In this document: positions 1 through 8,044 of the stretch, in pieces | How the letters are laid out: the number at the start of each line of letters is the position of its first letter | Position numbering within the stretch: the first letter of the stretch is position 1 | From: an uncultured bacterium | GTDB taxonomy: Bacteria; Bacillota; Clostridia; Lachnospirales; Anaerotignaceae | Direction: 5' to 3' | Length of the DNA: 12,425 bases | Assembly (NCBI GenBank): GCA_905214825.1 | Contig: CAJMNV010000055.1 | Location: forward strand, 1-12,425 | Notes under the pieces: model-generated | The model's input: only the letters and a program-made list of their open reading frames with translations | Told to the model about the DNA's origin: nothing | The model's database searches: none | Program-made: the position numbers and the translations under genes

Positions 1-45
1 TATGGTAATAAAAAATTTTATATTCATTCCATAATCAAACAAAAT

Positions 46-93
46 AAAAAAGAGTTCTAATTTTTGTTTTTTCAAAACATACACCTCTTTTTT
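46..93 (-). terminator. Possible intrinsic terminator after sleB
   Basis: On the minus strand an outer stem pairs AAAAAAGAG (93-85) with CTCTTTTTT (54-46). An inner hairpin pairs TGTTTT with AAAACA around the loop GAA (79-65). The outer 3' arm doubles as a U run. The first stem base falls within the sleB stop codon (93-95). The structure is almost all A-U pairs, so it is weaker than the two good terminators elsewhere in this window. Position 1-45 is AT-rich and shows no gene. Confidence 0.4.
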
Positions 94-806
94 TATTTCG
101 TACCAAACACATGACGCCCGATTGTTTTGGTAATGGGCACACTCCAAATCCATCTGCTGGTTGCTGTTGCCGGATTCCAATAATATAATGCCCCATTTGT
201 TGGATCCCAGCCATTGAGGGCATCTTTTGCCGCTTGCAGTGCAGTTTCATTGGGTGTCAGATAAAACTGTTTATCTTGGACTGCATCAAATGCCCCAGGC
301 TGATATATCACTTCTTCAATGCTATTTGGAAAATTCGGGCTTGCCACACGGTTCAACACAACCGCTCCCACTGCCACCTGTCCTTCATAGGGTTCTCCTC
401 TTGCTTCTCCATGTATAATAGATGCCAGCAAATAAATATCATCATCATAATCACTGGTTTCTGTTTCACCCACGCCGCTGGTTCCTGTACCCACAGAAAT
501 ACCCAATGCCTGCAATGTATCTATGCCTGCAATACCATCGACTTTCAATCCATTATCTGCTTGAAAACGTCGAATTGCCTCATACGTTCTTGTACCAAAC
601 ACCCCATCCGGTGTACCTGTATAATATCCCAACTCCTTCAATTTTTCTTGTGTTTGTCTGACCAAACCACCTCTTGTCCCCCATGATACCAGTTTAATAA
701 CAGGAATTGTTTGCAGTTGTGGCTGGTTTGTTTCTCCAAAGCACCAAAGACCAAAACAGCACAAAAATGCCATACAAAAACAAACAATACTTTTTTTTTG
801 TTTCAT
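93..806 (-). CDS. sleB: Spore cortex-lytic enzyme SleB
   Basis: This is a germination lysin of 237 residues that cuts the muramic-lactam-containing cortex peptidoglycan of spores. An N-terminal hydrophobic segment (about residues 6-24, a signal peptide) is followed by a peptidoglycan-binding domain (about 45-101, with the repeat-like RRFQADNGLKVDGIAG) and a SleB/CwlJ hydrolase_2 domain (about 122-237). The motif HGEARGE at 132-138 carries the glutamate expected to be catalytic (E134). The length is somewhat short for the family (B. subtilis SleB is about 300 residues), but both domains are present. The ATG at 806 is chosen because GGAGGA lies about 6 bases upstream; the in-frame ATG at 836 lies inside spoIIR and adds a non-signal-like leader. 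It begins 16 bases after spoIIR. The usual partner gene ypeB does not follow within the window, where only 92 bases remain. The family call is firm. Confidence 0.95.
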   Translation of the reverse strand: MKQKKSIVCFCMAFLCCFGLWCFGETNQPQLQTIPVIKLVSWGTRGGLVRQTQEKLKELGYYTGTPDGVFGTRTYEAIRRFQADNGLKVDGIAGIDTLQALGISVGTGTSGVGETETSDYDDDIYLLASIIHGEARGEPYEGQVAVGAVVLNRVASPNFPNSIEEVIYQPGAFDAVQDKQFYLTPNETALQAAKDALNGWDPTNGALYYWNPATATSRWIWSVPITKTIGRHVFGTK

Positions 807-822
807 GTATGCTCCTCCTTTT

Positions 823-1509
823 TTATGATGCCGCATTTTGCCATAATTCCACCACTTTCAATTTGATTTTTGGCATTGTTTTCTGTTGCTCCATAGCAGA
901 AATCACCAAAAATTCTTCTTTTGTCAATGCATTTTCCAAACGGATATGACTTTCTTGTGTAGGGTGGCTCCAAGCCGCATCTACATAACACATCTGCGGA
1001 TACAACACACACCACCAATTATGCCCCTCTGCTACACCAATTTCGATACGCAATGCATCATACATACCTGCTGGAAATACCAAATCACCATATTGTTTTT
1101 GTGGGAATTGTTCTTGTACCAAACAAACAGATACCGCATAATCGTAACCTTGTCGTTGTACTTCTTCTGTGGCAATGCGGCAAATTTCTGTTTTACTGTT
1201 TTGTAGCAATGTCAATGTTTCGGCTTTGGATTGACATTTTGCCAATTTTTCTCCAAACACTGCCAACACCTTATCTCGCACGTCTAATTTTAATGCTTGG
1301 TCTTTGTCATCATCACTGTTTGCCAAAACATGAAACCGCACAACTTTTGCAGAAACACCTTGTTGTATTTGTGCAGCATAACTTTTTGTTTGTGACATGC
1401 CATACCAAACACAACAAGCAATTCCCATCATAAAAGCAATCCATATATATTTTTTTTCTTTTTTCCAAATATGACATATTTTATATTTCCATAATGGTAA
1501 ATACTGCAT
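823..1509 (-). CDS. spoIIR: Stage II sporulation protein R (SpoIIR)
   Basis: SpoIIR is the forespore-made signal that crosses to the intermembrane space and triggers the SpoIIGA protease to process pro-sigma-E in the mother cell. The 228-residue protein matches the family in length. It has a basic N-terminus, one hydrophobic segment (about 20-37), then the signature VRFHVLANSDDDKDQALKLDVRDKVL starting near residue 57 (shown here in two parts: VRFHVLANSD and DQALKLDVRDKVL). The ATG at 1509 has AAGAGG 9-10 bases upstream. The gene lies 60 bases after gerAC and 16 before sleB. In known spore formers spoIIR is transcribed early by sigma-F. Here a near match to a sigma-F -10 box (GGATATACTC, minus strand 1548-1539) lies in the 60-base gap, but I see no good -35, so it may also be read from the ger operon. 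The N-terminal hydrophobic segment could be an anchor rather than a cleaved signal. Confidence 0.93.
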   Translation of the reverse strand: MQYLPLWKYKICHIWKKEKKYIWIAFMMGIACCVWYGMSQTKSYAAQIQQGVSAKVVRFHVLANSDDDKDQALKLDVRDKVLAVFGEKLAKCQSKAETLTLLQNSKTEICRIATEEVQRQGYDYAVSVCLVQEQFPQKQYGDLVFPAGMYDALRIEIGVAEGHNWWCVLYPQMCYVDAAWSHPTQESHIRLENALTKEEFLVISAMEQQKTMPKIKLKVVELWQNAAS

Positions 1510-1569
1510 TTGTATCGCCTCTTTCTATGTGATACAAAGAGTATATCCATAATATATCATATCCAAACA

Positions 1570-2637
1570 TCAACGAATACGCCCTGTGTCCTCCAAAATC
1601 ACCTGACAATTCACAGAAATTTCCATATCCTGCCAGCTTTTTTTATCGTCATACAAATTGGGACATTCTCTTTGCAATCTTGCCCACAAACCAAATACAT
1701 CACCATCTGTTTTTTGTTGTACTGTTTTTATTGTATTTTCCAAATTTATTTTTATGATGTTTGCAAACAAATTTTGCACTTCTGTTCTGTTTTTTTCTTC
1801 CATCATGGTTTTGTCATTGCTCCCTGTAATGCCGCCAAATAATTGGAACGACATATCACAAACAATATTGCCATCACGCAATGCATAATCATAATGAACT
1901 TTATTTTTTCTGATTTCAAAAGGAATGGTCGCTTTTCCATATTTTCCCTCTATTACAGCCCCTGTACCTTCTTCCGATAATAAAAGTGCGTATTGCTCCA
2001 TGTCGTCTGATAATGCAAACAGATATTGTGCATTGTGCAGAGCAATCCCACCACCCAAAGAAAGCCCTTTTTGTGTTGCTGTGATGCGTGGCAATATCAT
2101 ACTGCCTTTTTGTATCTGCAAATCTGTCTGCATGGTATCCAAATCCATGGCTCTTGTCACAGCCACTTCATTCGCTGTATTTTTATAAAAATCCCATAAA
2201 AATAACCCTGTGGAGTTATCCACTTCTGTAATGGCATTGACACAATTTTTTGCATCTTGTTCTGTCGCCAAAACCATCACTTTTTCAGAAACCGTAATCC
2301 CCCGCAACAATTCCTCTGCAATGCTTGCAAAAGCGTCTGCATCTTCCAATAACGATTTGCCAAATACAACGGTTTTTAACTGCCCCAAATAGACCTCTCT
2401 GGAACTATGGCTGTCTGCCAGTGCAACGGCTTTTGTCAATGTATCGGCTTCCATAGCATACACCGTTGCCTCTGCTTGTGTGGTTTTTGCAGGTGCAAAT
2501 GTAAACAACATACCATTCTCTGTGCGGTCAACACCCAATGTGATGACATATGACCTGTCTTCTGGGTCTTTGCCGTCCCAGCACCCTGTCAAACAAAAAG
2601 GCAAAATCAACAAAAGCAATACAAAATTTTTTCTCAT
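1570..2637 (-). CDS. gerAC: GerAC-type germinant receptor lipoprotein
   Basis: This is the C subunit of a GerA-type germinant receptor, a lipoprotein on the outer face of the spore inner membrane. The protein has 355 residues, close to the family norm of about 370. The signal peptide ends in a lipobox, LPFCLTGC, with the lipid-carrying cysteine at residue 19. It is followed by the family signature GCWDGKDPEDRSYVITLGVD, which recalls the GCWD...iGiD opening of GerAC proteins. The start at 2637 is chosen over 2661 because AAAGGAG lies 8 bases upstream and the signal peptide then starts cleanly. The ATG overlaps the gerAB stop codon in the arrangement ATGA, implying translational coupling. The symbol is given at family level; the sequence does not say whether this is gerA, gerK or another paralogue, nor which germinant it senses. 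Confidence 0.93.
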   Translation of the reverse strand: MRKNFVLLLLILPFCLTGCWDGKDPEDRSYVITLGVDRTENGMLFTFAPAKTTQAEATVYAMEADTLTKAVALADSHSSREVYLGQLKTVVFGKSLLEDADAFASIAEELLRGITVSEKVMVLATEQDAKNCVNAITEVDNSTGLFLWDFYKNTANEVAVTRAMDLDTMQTDLQIQKGSMILPRITATQKGLSLGGGIALHNAQYLFALSDDMEQYALLLSEEGTGAVIEGKYGKATIPFEIRKNKVHYDYALRDGNIVCDMSFQLFGGITGSNDKTMMEEKNRTEVQNLFANIIKINLENTIKTVQQKTDGDVFGLWARLQRECPNLYDDKKSWQDMEISVNCQVILEDTGRIR

Positions 2638-3737
2638 GATGATTTTCTCCTTTCTTTCCATATGCTTTTACACAAAAAACAAATTGGAAAAATTCCCAAA
2701 TATACAGCACTGACAAAAGGCTGTACAAAATTCCGAAATGCATAAGCACTTGCCATATCTTTTGGAAACATTGCCCCCAAAAAAAGCAATGGAACCCACA
2801 GGAACAACCAATACCGCCGTTTGCGTTCTCCTTTACAAAACAATCGTTCTGTACTGATACTGCCAAAAAACAACACACCAGATATATAGATAAATACCGA
2901 TACCGTCCAAAACCAAAGCAACAATATATCTTTTCTATTCAAAAATATACCCGAAAACCCAATACATTCCACCATTTGCAATGTTGGGAACATTTTTTTG
3001 GACAATGCTTCTACACCATAAATGCTCAAACATAAAAATATCACAATCATCAACAATACTGTGACAAAAAGCAATGACAATGCAACACTTTTTTTTGCTT
3101 GTTTTGGTTTTTGCAAAAACGGAGAAACAAAAAGCAAAAATAACATTGCTTGGAACAACGGTTGTACCACTGCCGCACCTTTTCGTATTTGTGTCAAATC
3201 GGGGAGTGTCACAGGCAAAAAATATGCCTCTTTGACAGAAACCCCTACCGCCAACAATAATATCAAAAACGGCGGAAATACAAAGAAAAAGAGTATTTCT
3301 GCGATTCTTGCCTGTCCTTCTATTCCTCTTGCAACACCAAATGTTGCCAAAAGCAATAACACCAAAACCATCAGCCAACTGGGCGTATGTGGTAACATTA
3401 TCCTTTGCAATATCTCTGTAAATATTCGCAATTCCAACATACCATCTACCGCCAATTTCAAAATAAATCCCACAGAAAGTATCGTCCCGAATGTGTTGCC
3501 GAATGTATTTCTGCTCCATTCCATCGCTGTCCAGCTTGGTTGTCTTGCATACAGTTGCGTCAATACCAATGAAAACAATGTTGCAATCAAACCACCAATT
3601 CCCATCACAATCCAACAGCTTTTTTGTGCATCTGCTGCCAATTCCGCAGGCAAAAACAAAGAAGCCGTACCAAAACAACAAAGCAAAAGCATTGCTTGCA
3701 ACTGTCTGATAGATATTTTATGATTATCCGAAAACAT
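2634..3737 (-). CDS. gerAB: GerAB-type germinant receptor permease subunit
   Basis: This is the B subunit of the germinant receptor, a member of the amino acid/polyamine/organocation transporter superfamily that is thought to bind the germinant in its transmembrane core. The protein has 367 residues, matching the family length. It is hydrophobic throughout with about ten membrane segments, starting at roughly residue 9 (ISIRQLQAMLLLCCFGTASL) after a short cytoplasmic tail. The start at 3737 has GGGAGG about 9 bases upstream and overlaps the gerAA stop by one base (TGATG). The longer reading from 3788 would begin inside gerAA and has no such site. At the 3' end its TGA overlaps the gerAC ATG. 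It is coexpressed with its neighbours as one receptor. Which ligand it binds cannot be read from the sequence. Confidence 0.93.
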   Translation of the reverse strand: MFSDNHKISIRQLQAMLLLCCFGTASLFLPAELAADAQKSCWIVMGIGGLIATLFSLVLTQLYARQPSWTAMEWSRNTFGNTFGTILSVGFILKLAVDGMLELRIFTEILQRIMLPHTPSWLMVLVLLLLATFGVARGIEGQARIAEILFFFVFPPFLILLLAVGVSVKEAYFLPVTLPDLTQIRKGAAVVQPLFQAMLFLLFVSPFLQKPKQAKKSVALSLLFVTVLLMIVIFLCLSIYGVEALSKKMFPTLQMVECIGFSGIFLNRKDILLLWFWTVSVFIYISGVLFFGSISTERLFCKGERKRRYWLFLWVPLLFLGAMFPKDMASAYAFRNFVQPFVSAVYLGIFPICFLCKSIWKERRKSS

Positions 3738-5197
3738 CAATGTTCGCCTCCCTTTTTGCTGAATATAGACATTTTTTGTTTCAACCATTGCAACGGCATA
3801 CGAAACAAGCTGTCTTTCAAATCCCGATAATTATTTGCCGATGCAGAACAAAAAGGGTACAAATACGGAATACCATAAGATGACAGTTCTGACAAATGCA
3901 CCAAAATCAACAACACACCTGTCCAAAATCCAAATAAGCCCAATGTTGCTGCCAAAAAAATCACCACATATTTACTCAATCGCAATCCTGAAACCACAGA
4001 AATATTGGGTATCACAAATGTACAAATCCCCGTCAATGCCGACACAATCACAACCGCAGGACTAACCAAGCCCGCATCCACTGCTGCTGAACCAATAATG
4101 ATACCACCAACAATGCCGATTGTGGAACTCACAGGAGATGGCAAACGAATACCCGCTTCTCGGAGCAGTTCAAAAGCCAACTCCATCAACACCACTTCTC
4201 CCACCACAGAAAACGGGATACTTTGTCTGGTTTCTGCAATTTTCAAAGCCAATGATGTGGGCAACAATTCTGGGTGGTATACACCCAACGCAATATAAAG
4301 CCCCGGCAACGCTACTGCCACAAATGCCGCAACATACCGCATAAACCGAATAAAGCTCATGATTTCAAATCGGTCATAATAATCTTCTGCCGCTTGGAAA
4401 AAAACATTCAATGTTGTGGGTAACAATATCACAAATGGGCTGTTATCCACCACAACCACCACACGCCCCTCCAACAATGCCGCAACTGCTTTATCTGGGC
4501 GTTCTGTCATTTGTAATTGTGGAAATGGGGAAAACTTACGTTTTTCTAAAAATTGCTCCAATACGCCACTATCCAATATGGCATTTGTTTGTATCTGCTC
4601 TATTTGCGTTTTGACCTGTTCCAATATTTCCGGTCTGACCAAATCCGAAAAATATAATAATGCAATATCTGTTTTGCCTCTGCTTCCACATTGGTTGCGA
4701 ATAACTTTCAAACGGGTATCTCGAATACGCCGCCGAATTAAAACCAAATTGGTTGCCAAAACTTCTGTAAATGCATCTTTTGGCCCTTGTACCACAACTT
4801 CTGTTTCTGCCTGTCCTACCCCTCTGTTTGGATAACCCTTTGTGGAGGCCTGCAAAGCAAACGGACTGCCGTCCATAAAAATCAAAGTATCTCCTACCAA
4901 TACTCCTTGTACCACTTTTTCCAAATCTTGTACAACCTGTACATCTTTGTTTGCAATGACACTATCCATCAGTGCTTGCAATCTGCCTTCTGCTTCCATA
5001 TTGTCGCAACGGTTCATAATATTAGTCAATATGACTTCTTCAACCGCTGGTGTACTGACCATATTGTCTACATAAATCAGACACAACCGCCATTTTCCAT
5101 CAACTGCACAAAATTCACGAAATATAATATCGCCGCAATCTGCAAATCGTTGTTTCATATAATAGATATTTTCTGTCAAACTTTTTGTTATCTGCAT
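3737..5197 (-). CDS. gerAA: GerAA-type germinant receptor subunit (GerA family)
   Basis: This is the A subunit of a spore germinant receptor in the spore inner membrane; in current models GerA-type receptors act as ligand-gated ion channels. The protein has 486 residues, as expected for the family. A soluble N-terminal domain (about 1-280) contains VQGPKDAFTE near 136 and PFPQLQMTERPDKAVAALLE near 223, both typical of GerA proteins. A C-terminal membrane domain of about five helices follows, from MSFIRFMRYVAAFVAVALP near residue 280. The ATG at 5197 is preferred because AGGTGA lies 9 bases upstream and because the ATGs at 5224 and 5245 fall within the likely promoter. It is the first gene of the gerAA-gerAB-gerAC operon. 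Likely made late in the forespore, judging from the sigma-G-like promoter upstream. Confidence 0.94.
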   Translation of the reverse strand: MQITKSLTENIYYMKQRFADCGDIIFREFCAVDGKWRLCLIYVDNMVSTPAVEEVILTNIMNRCDNMEAEGRLQALMDSVIANKDVQVVQDLEKVVQGVLVGDTLIFMDGSPFALQASTKGYPNRGVGQAETEVVVQGPKDAFTEVLATNLVLIRRRIRDTRLKVIRNQCGSRGKTDIALLYFSDLVRPEILEQVKTQIEQIQTNAILDSGVLEQFLEKRKFSPFPQLQMTERPDKAVAALLEGRVVVVVDNSPFVILLPTTLNVFFQAAEDYYDRFEIMSFIRFMRYVAAFVAVALPGLYIALGVYHPELLPTSLALKIAETRQSIPFSVVGEVVLMELAFELLREAGIRLPSPVSSTIGIVGGIIIGSAAVDAGLVSPAVVIVSALTGICTFVIPNISVVSGLRLSKYVVIFLAATLGLFGFWTGVLLILVHLSELSSYGIPYLYPFCSASANNYRDLKDSLFRMPLQWLKQKMSIFSKKGGEH

Positions 5198-5223
5198 GAT
5201 TTTTTTCACCTGCCCTTTTGGCA

Positions 5224-5254
5224 TAGTGTGTCGCAAACAAAGCAAAAATATACC
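5224..5254 (-). promoter_or_regulatory. Candidate sigma-G promoter of the ger operon
   Basis: Reading on the minus strand, GGTATA (5254-5249) is followed by an 18-base spacer and CACACTA (5230-5224). These fit the forespore sigma-G pattern (-35 near GNATA, -10 CATNNTA) with one mismatch in the -10. Initiation about 7 bases later would give a leader of roughly 20 bases that still holds the AGGTGA site of gerAA. It starts 4 bases beyond the U run of the tldE terminator. The match is by eye and the -10 is imperfect. Confidence 0.5.
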
Positions 5255-5257
5255 AAT

Positions 5258-5295
5258 AAAAAAGGAGCATACTTTACTTTTGCAAAGTATACTCC
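5258..5295 (-). terminator. Intrinsic terminator of the recU-tldD-tldE operon
   Basis: On the minus strand GGAGTATACTTT (5295-5284) pairs with AAAGTATGCTCC (5275-5264) across an 8-base loop. All 12 pairs form, with one G-U wobble, and six T residues follow (5263-5258). The wobble pairs only in the minus-strand transcript; the plus-strand reading has a C-A mismatch. That orientation fits termination of the operon ending at 5314. Confidence 0.93.
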
Positions 5296-5313
5296 CACCA
5301 TAATTTTTTATCT

Positions 5314-6657
5314 TTATTCTCCTGCAATATCCATTTTTGTCACACGCACAGAAGGCGAACCTTTACCGCTTTGTGCAAAAAACAAATCATTGCCGACTTC
5401 TTGTATTTGTTCCAACAACTTATAAAAATTTCCTGCAATGGTGATTTGTTCTACCGGATAAGATTTTTTGCCATTTTCTACGCAAAAACCCTCTGCCAAA
5501 AGTGAAAAATCACCCGATATGGTATTTGCCCCTGCATGCAAACCTGAAATATCGGTAATCAACAGCCCATTTTCCATATCTTGTAACAACATTTCTTGTG
5601 ATTTTGTGCCTTTTTCCATATAAAAATTGGTTGCTGCTGTTTTGACAGGTGCCTGTAATCCTGCTTTGAATCCATTTCCTGTGGAAGACACACCGTCTTT
5701 TTGTGCTGCTTTGCGATTGTACAAATATGTTTGCAATATGCCATTTTGTATCACAACTTTATCATAACAAGCAACACCTTCACTATCAAAAGGTGTGGAA
5801 ACATAACCATTTTCCAAAAGTGGGTTATCATGCAATGTCACACAACCAGCTGCTATTTTCTTTCCAACTTTGTCTTTGAGCAGTGAAAAACCTTTTTGCA
5901 CTTGTTCTGCATAAAACACTTCATTGTATACGCCCAAAAATGATGCCATAACCGCCTTATCTAATACAACATCATACTTTCCACTTGGGATTGTTTTCGC
6001 CCCCAAATGGGATGCTGCACGCTCTGCGGCACTTTTCCCTGTTTGGGTTGGGTCAAATGTTTTCCAATCATTGCCTTTCCAAAAATCAGAACCCGTTTTT
6101 ACTTCATCACCATTTTTTGCAATAGCACTGACATAAGCCGTTGCACCATTTCTACAAAATGATAATGACAATCCAAAACTGTTTGCAATGGCTGTTTGAT
6201 TGTGATATGTGCCAAACACACAATAATCAATAGATGCAATGGGTAATTTTGTATGCATTGCAGCAGTTTCCATTTTTTTGGCTGCCAAAATCTTTTCTTC
6301 CGGTGTCAATCGCTCCAACATTTCATTTTCGCATTGCAATGTTGGATATTGTAATTCTGGTGGATACAATGTTTCTTTTTGTGTTTCACACAGCAGTTGT
6401 GCATTTTCTTTTGCTGTATGCAACAAATCCGTCAAACCTTCTTCTGTGAGTTGTTCGGTATAGGCATAACCGGTTTTGTTTTCAAAATTGCCACGAAATG
6501 CAATACCTTGTGTACTGCTGTTTTCATAATTGTTGACTTCGCCTTCCATCACCATGACTTCAAACGCTTCTGTTTTTTCATAATGCATTTCACAGTCGGA
6601 AAATCCCATACCCAAAGCCTGTTGTATGACTTGTTTTTGTATATCCTCCCATTTCAT
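5314..6657 (-). CDS. tldE: TldE/PmbA family protein (metalloprotease partner)
   Basis: TldE (PmbA) is the non-metal-binding half of the TldD/TldE heterodimeric protease, a cytoplasmic enzyme known to process peptide substrates such as microcin B17 and the CcdA antitoxin in Escherichia coli. This protein has 447 residues, near the family length of about 450. The family fold is seen in SGKYDVVLDKAVMASFLGVY and in the later STPFDSEGVACYDKVVIQNG. The HExxxH metal motif found in TldD is absent, and the equivalent stretch reads LGVYNEVFYAEQV, as expected for TldE. The ATG at 6657 has GGGGG 8 bases upstream and lies 4 bases after the tldD stop. The upstream ATG at 6678 is inside tldD. It is the last gene before a strong terminator. 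Confidence 0.93.
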   Translation of the reverse strand: MKWEDIQKQVIQQALGMGFSDCEMHYEKTEAFEVMVMEGEVNNYENSSTQGIAFRGNFENKTGYAYTEQLTEEGLTDLLHTAKENAQLLCETQKETLYPPELQYPTLQCENEMLERLTPEEKILAAKKMETAAMHTKLPIASIDYCVFGTYHNQTAIANSFGLSLSFCRNGATAYVSAIAKNGDEVKTGSDFWKGNDWKTFDPTQTGKSAAERAASHLGAKTIPSGKYDVVLDKAVMASFLGVYNEVFYAEQVQKGFSLLKDKVGKKIAAGCVTLHDNPLLENGYVSTPFDSEGVACYDKVVIQNGILQTYLYNRKAAQKDGVSSTGNGFKAGLQAPVKTAATNFYMEKGTKSQEMLLQDMENGLLITDISGLHAGANTISGDFSLLAEGFCVENGKKSYPVEQITIAGNFYKLLEQIQEVGNDLFFAQSGKGSPSVRVTKMDIAGE

Positions 6658-6661
6658 GCAA

Positions 6662-8044
6662 TTACCCCCTTCCGCCAACTGTCATTTCTTTGACACGAAT
6701 GGCAGGTTGTCCCACGTCAGTTGGAATAGAACCACTGATACTGCCGCACATACCTTGTGCTCGTTTCAAGTTGTTGCCTACTCTGTCAATATCCATCAAC
6801 ACTTCTGCCCCTTTACCAATGAGCGTTGCCCCTCTGACAGGCTCACAAATTTCTCCGTTTCGTATCAAATAACCTTCCAAAACTGCAAAATTAAAAGAAC
6901 CTGTTGCAGGGTCTACACTGCCACCACCCATTTGTTTGGCATATAGCCCAAAATCTGTATCTTTTATCATTTGCTGTACAGAAGTATCCCCTGCTGCCAA
7001 AAATGTATTTGTCATACGGCTTGTGGGGGCATAACGATAATTTTGTCTTCTGGCAGAACCTGTGGTTGCCATACCCATACGTTTTCCATTCATGCGGTCA
7101 ATCAAATAAGATTTTAAAATGCCATTTTCAATGAGTATATTTTTTCTGGTTGGTGTACCTTCATCATCAATATTTGCAGAACCCCAAGCATTGGGTATTG
7201 TGCCATCATCAATGGCTGTTACCAATGGAGAAGCAATCTGTTCACCCAATTTGCCCGCAAACACAGATGCATTTTTTGCAACAGCAGTTGCTTCCAAACC
7301 ATGTCCGCAAGCCTCATGGAATATGACACCACCAAAACCATTTTCTATCACAACAGGCATTTTACCAGCAGGACAATGCCTCGCCCCCAGCATTGTTACA
7401 GCAATGCGTGCTGCTTCTTTTGCTGTTTGTTCTGCATCTATTTGTGAAAATAGTTCAAACCCCACAGCCCCGCCTGGCCCCAAGTGCCCGCTTTGTTTTT
7501 CAGACGCAGATGATGCCACCGCTTCTATGGAAAAGCGACTGCGTATACGACAATCTTCTGCCCATATGCCCTCTGTATTTGCTACCAATATTTCTTGTGT
7601 TACGTCCAAAAAAGAGGCTTTTGTTTGTGTGATACGGCTATCATATGCAGATGCCGCCGCAGATGCCGCAAAAAGGCGTTCTGCTTTTTTTCTTTTTTCT
7701 ACATGGTTGGGTAATATTTGTATGGGATTTCTGTTTTGATATGTGTATACTTGGCACGGTTGTAATTTTTGTAGTTGTGTACCTTTTTGTGCTGCTGCCA
7801 ATGTACGTGCTGTTTGTATCAAACTTTGTTCTGTGACATCGTTTGTATAGCCATACAACACACGGTTTCCAAAAAGCAAACGAATACCAACGCCATAATC
7901 CATGCCACCAAATGCAGTTTCCACAACACCATTTACCGTTTCCAAACGATTGCGTTTTGTGCGTTCTGCATACACTTCGGCAAAATCTGCCCCCGTTTGC
8001 AGTGCTGCCTCCAATGTATGCATGACTAAGGACTGTTTCAGCAT
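6662..8044 (-). CDS. tldD: TldD family metalloprotease
   Basis: TldD is the catalytic, zinc-binding subunit of the TldD/TldE protease. This protein has 460 residues. The metal motif HEACGH (HExxxH) lies at about residues 243-248 within GFGGVIFHEACGHGLEATAV. The third conserved ligand, a cysteine near the C-terminus, is present in AQGMCGSISGSIP. The start at 8044 is chosen because AGGAGGGG lies about 5 bases upstream. It overlaps the end of recU by 7 bases, and tldE starts 4 bases after its stop, so the three are very probably cotranscribed. No gene for an obvious peptide substrate or modifying enzyme is nearby, so what it cleaves here is unknown. Confidence 0.95.
   Translation of the reverse strand: MLKQSLVMHTLEAALQTGADFAEVYAERTKRNRLETVNGVVETAFGGMDYGVGIRLLFGNRVLYGYTNDVTEQSLIQTARTLAAAQKGTQLQKLQPCQVYTYQNRNPIQILPNHVEKRKKAERLFAASAAASAYDSRITQTKASFLDVTQEILVANTEGIWAEDCRIRSRFSIEAVASSASEKQSGHLGPGGAVGFELFSQIDAEQTAKEAARIAVTMLGARHCPAGKMPVVIENGFGGVIFHEACGHGLEATAVAKNASVFAGKLGEQIASPLVTAIDDGTIPNAWGSANIDDEGTPTRKNILIENGILKSYLIDRMNGKRMGMATTGSARRQNYRYAPTSRMTNTFLAAGDTSVQQMIKDTDFGLYAKQMGGGSVDPATGSFNFAVLEGYLIRNGEICEPVRGATLIGKGAEVLMDIDRVGNNLKRAQGMCGSISGSIPTDVGQPAIRVKEMTVGGRG

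Noticed and set aside
819..870. Sigma-G-like -10 (CATCATA) just upstream of sleB
   Set aside because: The -10 box fits, but I see no -35 at a fitting distance and the start would fall on the ribosome binding site, so it is unlikely to be the sleB promoter.
1539..1580. Sigma-F promoter for spoIIR in the 60-base gap
   Set aside because: Only a -10-like box, GGATATACTC, is present, with no matching -35 at a suitable distance. It is not strong enough to list as a feature.
3022..3723. Plus-strand open frame of 233 codons opposite gerAB, plus a 248-codon minus-strand frame at 2935-3681
   Set aside because: Both lie within gerAB in other frames, have unnatural composition (low complexity, many Asn or Cys) and no ribosome binding site. 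They are shadows of the real gene.
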